Origin: Latescibacteria bacterium UBA6620
GTDB lineage: Bacteria; Latescibacterota; UBA2968
Assembly (NCBI GenBank): GCA_002433075.1
Contig: DJHM01000030.1
Location: 179,737-225,854, forward strand
DNA length: 46,118 nt
Direction of reading: 5' to 3'
Shown here: in pieces, positions 42,223 through 46,118 of the stretch
How the letters are laid out: every line of letters begins with the position of its first letter
Numbering within the stretch: the first letter of the stretch is position 1
Program-made: the position numbers and the translations under genes
The notes under the pieces: model-generated
The model's input: only the letters and a program-made list of their open reading frames with translations
The model's database searches: none
What the model was told of the DNA's origin: nothing

Positions 42223-42263
42223 TTACTAAAAAACAATTCCTTAAACATATATTACCTGAAATC

Positions 42264-42303
42264 TAACGCAGCGTAAACTTTGGTTGATTTTGACGTTACG
42301 TTA
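42264..42303 (+). promoter_or_regulatory. Inverted repeat and promoter upstream of the MerR gene
   Basis: TAACGCAGCGTA (42264) and GACGTTACGTTA (42292) form an imperfect dyad (9 of 12 bases paired) with a 16 bp spacer. A promoter, TTGATT-17 bp-TATGTT (42284-42312), overlaps its right arm. This would suit autoregulation by the MerR protein. Confidence 0.4.
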
Positions 42304-42340
42304 ATCTATGTTTTCGACTGTCGAGGTAGAGGATAATCCA

Positions 42341-42814
42341 TTGAATCAGACAAACACGATGCACATCGGCAAGCTGGCCGAACTCGCGGGCACAACGACC
42401 CGCACCGTCCGTTTCTACGAGGAAGTCGGCCTGATCAAGCCTTGCCATCGCACATCCGGCGGGTTCCGGTGCTACAACGACCAGCAGCTCAGGGATCTCC
42501 AGATGATTCTGAGTCTCAAGGAGCTGGGGTTCGAACTCGACCAGATTCGGCATATTCTCACCAAGCAAGGTGCGCACCCAACGGGTGGCAACCTGGCTCG
42601 TGACGTGCTCCAGGATATGCATGGCCGGCTGGACGAACTCGACAGTCAGATCGAATCCCTCAGTCGGATGAGGGAAAAGCTCGTGGGAACCATCGACAGC
42701 CTATGCGATTGCCTGCCGTGTGAAGTGCGGTTGGATGAGCGGCTGTGCGAGGATTGCGAAAGAATGCGAAGTGAATCGTGTATCCCGTTTTTCCACACGA
42801 TTCAGAGTAATTAA
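42341..42814 (+). CDS. MerR-family transcriptional regulator with cysteine-rich C-terminus
   Basis: 157 residues. The N-terminal MerR winged helix begins MHIGKLAELAGTTTRTVRFYEEVGLIKP, followed by the wing GGFRCYNDQQ and a long dimerising coiled coil to about residue 120. The tail holds CDCLPCE, LCEDCERM and ESC: six cysteines, suggesting a metal or Fe-S sensor. The exact ligand cannot be deduced. The TTG at 42341 is chosen for AGAGGA 7 bases upstream; ATG at 42359 would begin exactly at the MerR domain. No obvious target gene is adjacent, so it may act on distant genes or itself. Confidence 0.88.
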   Translation: MNQTNTMHIGKLAELAGTTTRTVRFYEEVGLIKPCHRTSGGFRCYNDQQLRDLQMILSLKELGFELDQIRHILTKQGAHPTGGNLARDVLQDMHGRLDELDSQIESLSRMREKLVGTIDSLCDCLPCEVRLDERLCEDCERMRSESCIPFFHTIQSN

Positions 42815-42969
42815 AAAAGCTGCCGGCCTCTGACCCTGACAAGATCGAAACCGGCGACGAACACGCGCTACCGTGCAGCAGCGCGCGTAGTATAAAAAAT
42901 AAAGATGACGCCCCATTGACTGTCAACCTAACGGGGCTCGGCATCGAACAGTCGCCCAGGGAGTGTGTT

Positions 42970-43791
42970 ATGCCCGGACCATCGGACAGCACCGATCAAT
43001 ACCTGAGGGAAATCAGAAAATACACACCCCTGTCCCGTGAGGACGAGGGGAAGACGATCACCCAGGCTCGTAAAGGCGATCGTGCTGCATTGGACAAGAT
43101 CATCACGGCCAATTTGAGATTCGTCGTCCGTGTGGCGGGTGAATACACCGGGCGCGGTCTTCCGATGCCCGACCTGATTGCCGAAGGGAACGTCGGACTG
43201 ATTCGGGCCACCGAAACCTTCGACCCCACGCGTGGTCACAAGTTCATCACCTATGCCGTCTGGTGGATCCGGCAGGCGATTCTCTCCGCGCTGAATAAAC
43301 AGACCCATACCGTGTCCGTCCCGGTCAACCAGATCGACGACCACGACGTGGTATCCCGGAACGCCCGACTGCTCACGCAGCAATTGGGCCGTGCCCCGAG
43401 CGTTGAAGAGATCGCCGAGAACACCGATATGTCCTTGCGTCGTGTGCGCAGGGCCATCGAAGCAAAGCAACCATCCCTGTCTATGGACAGCCCGGTTTAC
43501 TCGGACGGCACAATCCGCTACGCCGACACCTTCGAAGTGGACGAACCATCACCCGACGAGCGCGTGCACGACGCGCACGTCCGTCAGGCCCTCAAGGAGG
43601 GCCTGAGCGAGCTTCCCGAACGAGAAGCCAAAATCCTGGGCCTCTATTACGGGCTGGAAACGGACGAACCCGCGTCCCTCGAACAGGTGGGACGTCAATT
43701 TCAAATTTCGCGCGAGCGGGTTCGTCAGATCAAGGACCGGGCCCTGGGTCGTCTCAAGCGATATCTGTCAGAAGAAGAGATCACCGCCTGA
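42970..43791 (+). CDS. RNA polymerase sigma-70 factor (primary-like, short form)
   Basis: 273 residues with sigma regions 1.2 to 4: DQYLREIRKYTPLSREDE (1.2), LITANLRFVV-type region 2.1, DLIAEGNVGLIRATETFDPTRGHKFITYAVWWIRQAI (2.2-2.4), SVEEIAENTDMSLRRVR (3), and the region 4 helix-turn-helix SLEQVGRQFQISRERVRQIKDRALGRLK. It lacks the acidic region 1.1 and the insertion of full RpoD, so it is either a compact primary sigma as in Bacteroidetes and relatives or a group 2 sigma. GGGAG lies 7 bases before the ATG at 42970. The 155 bp gap ahead (42815-42969) shows only a GC hairpin at 42865-42890. Confidence 0.93.
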   Translation: MPGPSDSTDQYLREIRKYTPLSREDEGKTITQARKGDRAALDKIITANLRFVVRVAGEYTGRGLPMPDLIAEGNVGLIRATETFDPTRGHKFITYAVWWIRQAILSALNKQTHTVSVPVNQIDDHDVVSRNARLLTQQLGRAPSVEEIAENTDMSLRRVRRAIEAKQPSLSMDSPVYSDGTIRYADTFEVDEPSPDERVHDAHVRQALKEGLSELPEREAKILGLYYGLETDEPASLEQVGRQFQISRERVRQIKDRALGRLKRYLSEEEITA

Positions 43792-43813
43792 CGAGCGCTG
43801 TAATCGACATAAG

Positions 43814-43847
43814 AAATGACCCTGTGGAAACTCGCAGGGTCATTTTT
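43814..43847 (+). terminator. Rho-independent terminator after the sigma factor gene
   Basis: AAATGACCCTG/CAGGGTCATTT stem with a 10-base loop, followed by TT. Confidence 0.88.
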
Positions 43848-43863
43848 CATGCAGGGAAACGAT

Positions 43864-43900
43864 GAAGCCCCCGCAGTTGGATTCCCTGCGAGGGCTTCTT
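43864..43900. terminator. Second convergent terminator hairpin
   Basis: GAAGCCC pairs with GGGCTTC, with an inner GCAG/CTGC helix, then TTTAG. It lies between the sigma factor gene and the convergent porin-like gene. Confidence 0.65.
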
Positions 43901-43961
43901 TAGTCCGTTCGTAGAGGCGATCCAAACGACGGTCGCCCCATTTCTCTACATCAGCCTGTGC

Positions 43962-44684
43962 TTAGTTACTGACCCCGAAGCTCACCCCACCCCAGACGGA
44001 CGTGTCCGGATTGACGGCGTCGTCAGCGAATGTCACACCTACGAGCGGCGTGATAGAAAGCCCGCCCGCCACAAACCCGACCGACGCTCCGATGGTCACG
44101 TCGTTCCATCCTGACTTTCCGCCGTATCCATCGCCACTGAAGCCGACGGAGGCGCTCAACGCGAGCGATGGTGCCCCTTCCTCTTCGCTGAGCGGGATCT
44201 CAGGTCCGACGCCCAACGCAACATAGTAATCTTCAATCAATCCAAAATCGTAGTAGAGCGTTACACTCGGAGCCAGTGTATGATCGAAGCTGAGACTTCC
44301 GTACGCTTCTTCAGAGTGCTCGTTTCCAGATCCGCCGTTGGGGAAGGTGTACTGAATGTAGCCGATCGAGAAGCTGATGGGGCTGTCCGGGAAGCTCCCA
44401 CTGTAATCCAGCGTGAAGTCGAGCTCATCCGCGCCTTCGGTCAGCGTCCGGTCCTGTGCGAAAAAGGAACCCCAGATATTGAACGAAAAACCCGATTCGG
44501 CCAGCCCAAAGGTCAGGCTGGGCTGAAGAACGAACTTATCGTCGGCTCCGAGAACGCCACCGCGCCACAGATACCCGGAAAGGGCGTCGACCGAAGCTTC
44601 TACGGAGATGTTGGACTGCGCGTGAGCTGGGGTAAGTGTGAATAATGTGACGACTACAACGAAAACAATACCGAATCTGCGCAT
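43962..44684 (-). CDS. TorF/Gcw_chp-type putative outer-membrane porin
   Basis: A 240-residue exported barrel protein. The signal peptide is cut after PAHA. The mature start (ISVEASVDALSGYLWRGGVLG) and GFSFNIWGSFF match the TorF/TIGR02001 family, whose role is unproven but porin-like. Alternating beta strands run to the end (WGGVSFGVSN). Acidic and Gly-rich turns are frequent. It stands alone between terminators; the promoter region 44685-44830 shows TATACT on the minus strand near 44740 and a CGGGGGT/ACCCCCG inverted repeat at 44802-44817. Confidence 0.85.
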   Translation of the reverse strand: MRRFGIVFVVVVTLFTLTPAHAQSNISVEASVDALSGYLWRGGVLGADDKFVLQPSLTFGLAESGFSFNIWGSFFAQDRTLTEGADELDFTLDYSGSFPDSPISFSIGYIQYTFPNGGSGNEHSEEAYGSLSFDHTLAPSVTLYYDFGLIEDYYVALGVGPEIPLSEEEGAPSLALSASVGFSGDGYGGKSGWNDVTIGASVGFVAGGLSITPLVGVTFADDAVNPDTSVWGGVSFGVSN

Positions 44685-44831
44685 CTTCCTGCCTCCCTGT
44701 GGTTCCGAAACGGTTGTGGTGTAGCAATGAGGTTTGAAGTATACCGAGTTCTGATTTCAGGATGTGTTAAATCCCAGTGAACTCCACGTTTCAAAAATGA
44801 ACGGGGGTCAACCCCCGATCCCACAGAAAGA

Positions 44832-44855
44832 GCCCCGGTGACAAATCACCGGGGC
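44832..44855 (-). terminator. Rho-independent terminator after the HtrA-like gene
   Basis: A perfect 10 bp stem, GCCCCGGTGA/TCACCGGGGC, 4-base loop; read on the minus strand it is followed by TCTTTCT. Confidence 0.8.
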
Positions 44856-44880
44856 CTGTCGAGTCGAACTCTGGCTCGAA

Positions 44881-46038
44881 TCACGGACTTCTGATCAGCT
44901 TCCGCAATCGCCCGAGTTCCTGCTCCACCGCCCGAATCTGGTCGAACAGCATCTCTTCCGGCGGAGACTGCGCCCGAACATCGTGGGACAGCACGGCCGA
45001 ACCAGGATCGAACTCACTGAGTTCGCGCCCATCGGCATCTGCCCTCGTCCGCTCGGTCACCTGGACCTCTGCAGCCACGTCCCGGTCTTCTCCTTCCAAC
45101 CGAATCTGAATCGCCGTCCCTGGTGGGGTCTCCATCACCAGTCGTCTCAGATGAAACGGGCCCGTGATCGTGTGCCCTCCGTAGGACAGAATCCTGTGTC
45201 CACGTCGAATGCCGCACTTCCAGGCGGGACCGTTTTCTGTGACACGGGTCACCACGACCGGGAAGGAATGTTCGTCGACTTCGACGCCCAGCCAACCGTA
45301 GTTGACCTGTCCCTGGCGGACCAGATCACGCGCGATGCGCTCGAGTCGGTTCATCGGGATCACAAAGACGGTCATCGGCGCTTCCTGGGCGACCGTTGCG
45401 AGCGGATCTCCCGTCTGGAAAGGCGCTGCCCAGACCATCCCCAGGACCTGCCCCGCGCTGTCAAAGACCGGTGCGCCCCCATAGCTTGGATGAACAGTCG
45501 AGGTCAGCTGGATCAGGTCCTCGTCCCGATTAACCTCGTAGACCGAACCGATCGACGGCAGCAGCTGTCCGAACGCGTTCCCGAGAATAAAGGAGTAGTG
45601 CCCGACGCGCACGGCGTCCGAATTGCCTGGCAACACGTGAGGCAGATCTTCAGACGTGTCGACGTGAATGACGGCCACATCCGACGTAGGATCGGATGCG
45701 ACGAAAGAAGCCGTACGCACTTCGCCGTTCGCGAGCGTCACCCGGATTTCGCGAGCCCCGACGACCGCCTTGTCGACGGTCATCACGAAGCCCTCGGGAT
45801 CGAACACGAATCCGGTCCCGTGGGTATAGCCTGATCCGTATTGCAGGGATTCATCGCGATCGGCCGGGGCGTAGATCGCGTGGATCCGCACGACGCAGGC
45901 CCGATTCTGCTCGAGGAGCTGGGAGATCTCCTTCTCGATCGCCTGGAGAACACTCTGGCCCTCAGCCGGCATAGCAATGCCCGTCATTCCAAAAACCAGA
46001 ACGACGGGCAAAATCATACGTTCGAGCTTCAATTTCAT
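44881..46038 (-). CDS. HtrA/DegP-like protein with lost catalytic residues
   Basis: A 385-residue exported protein: signal peptide (cut after AEGQ), a trypsin-like domain (about 45-230) and one PDZ domain (about 245-335; GWLGVEVDEHS, AWKCGIRRGHRILSYGG). The protease fold is clear (GTGFVFDPEGFVMT, SDVAVIHVD), but the catalytic His position reads Lys (TVDKAVV, K90) and the Ser loop GNSGGP reads SYGGAP, with Gly187 at the Ser site; only D120 remains. It is probably a pseudoprotease acting by binding or as a chaperone. A coiled-coil tail follows (MLFDQIRAVEQELGRL). The start overlaps the upstream gene's stop (ATGA). Confidence 0.88.
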   Translation of the reverse strand: MKLKLERMILPVVLVFGMTGIAMPAEGQSVLQAIEKEISQLLEQNRACVVRIHAIYAPADRDESLQYGSGYTHGTGFVFDPEGFVMTVDKAVVGAREIRVTLANGEVRTASFVASDPTSDVAVIHVDTSEDLPHVLPGNSDAVRVGHYSFILGNAFGQLLPSIGSVYEVNRDEDLIQLTSTVHPSYGGAPVFDSAGQVLGMVWAAPFQTGDPLATVAQEAPMTVFVIPMNRLERIARDLVRQGQVNYGWLGVEVDEHSFPVVVTRVTENGPAWKCGIRRGHRILSYGGHTITGPFHLRRLVMETPPGTAIQIRLEGEDRDVAAEVQVTERTRADADGRELSEFDPGSAVLSHDVRAQSPPEEMLFDQIRAVEQELGRLRKLIRSP

Positions 46039-46118
46039 GGGTCTGAGCGCTTTTCGCTCCCCGGGGGGTAGATGATGTCTCCGATCCGGATCGCGATCCG
46101 GTGGATCGGCTCGATCTT
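46035..46118 (-). CDS. Partial CDS, C-terminus only
   Basis: The last 27 codons of a minus-strand gene, ending DIIYPPGSEKRSDP and TGA (46035-46037), which overlaps the ATG of the HtrA-like gene by 4 bp. The preceding residues (KIEPIHRIAIRIG) form an amphipathic strand pattern. Its position suggests an operon partner of the HtrA-like gene, perhaps another protein of the same kind, but the product cannot be named. Confidence 0.6.
   Translation of the reverse strand, partial: KIEPIHRIAIRIGDIIYPPGSEKRSDP

Noticed and set aside
42865..42890. GC hairpin between the MerR and sigma factor genes as a terminator
   Set aside because: The stem lacks a T-tract on the plus strand; it may only be a leader structure.
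1..46118. tRNA, rRNA, CRISPR arrays, insertion sequences or phage genes
   Set aside because: I looked for T-loop motifs, repeat-spacer periodicity, transposase motifs and terminal inverted repeats and found none convincing; a tRNAscan or CRISPR search could overturn this.

Overview
This window comes from a GC-rich, diderm (Gram-negative) bacterium. Signs of that are three TonB-dependent receptors, lipobox proteins, YidD, Lgt and small outer-membrane barrels. The receptors carry N-terminal carboxypeptidase-like domains, one secreted protein ends in dockerin-like EF-hand repeats, and a PhyH dioxygenase and a class Ic-type ribonucleotide reductase are present. Together these recall the FCB group, possibly a marine candidate phylum such as Latescibacterota. 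That placement is inference and is not secure. I saw no tRNA, rRNA, CRISPR array, insertion sequence or phage gene.

Layout. 1-4.4 kb: nrdA-nrdB (minus; nrdB runs off the edge) with a probable NrdR box upstream. 4.6-8.4 kb: COG0523 GTPase, yidD, cysS and an M23 peptidase (plus). 8.5-12 kb: hemB, sufE, folE2, lgt and rpmG (L33). 12-15.2 kb: a minus-strand run of HIT protein, cytochrome c, PCu(A)C, SCO1 and a broken Nramp-type transporter. 15.3-22.8 kb: two metal-uptake-like loci. One is a small Cys/His protein, a tandem-repeat lipoprotein and a ZnuD-like receptor; the other is a second receptor, a small barrel and a periplasmic thioredoxin. 22.9-23.5 kb: a dead VapBC module. 23.6-25.1 kb: a GMC oxidoreductase. 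25.1-33.7 kb: a cobalamin-riboswitch operon of BtuB, a secreted beta-propeller, CobO, BtuF, BtuC, BtuD and a second BtuF-like protein. 33.8-38.4 kb: rpmB, a broken DinB gene, dCMP deaminase, an aldo/keto reductase-chlorite dismutase fusion and a wrecked DUF3179 gene. 38.4-42.2 kb: PhyH and a double-SDR protein (minus), then a stand-alone AICAR transformylase behind a leader terminator. 42.3-46.1 kb: MerR regulator, sigma-70 factor, TorF-like porin and a catalytically dead HtrA-like protein.

How the genes work together. The clearest unit is the B12 operon: the riboswitch senses cobalamin, BtuB and the beta-propeller would act at the cell surface, BtuF-BtuCD move B12 inward, and CobO makes adenosylcobalamin. 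SCO1, PCu(A)C and the cytochrome are a copper/CuA set without an oxidase in view. Several genes are forms that need little zinc or are linked to zinc homeostasis: FolE2, Mg-type HemB, Cys-poor L33 and L28, COG0523 and the ZnuD-like receptor.

At least five loci carry nonsense or frameshift lesions (Nramp, VapBC, BtuF2, DinB, DUF3179). The DUF3179 and VapBC remnants look like true decay. The single-lesion cases could be assembly errors and should be read with that in mind.
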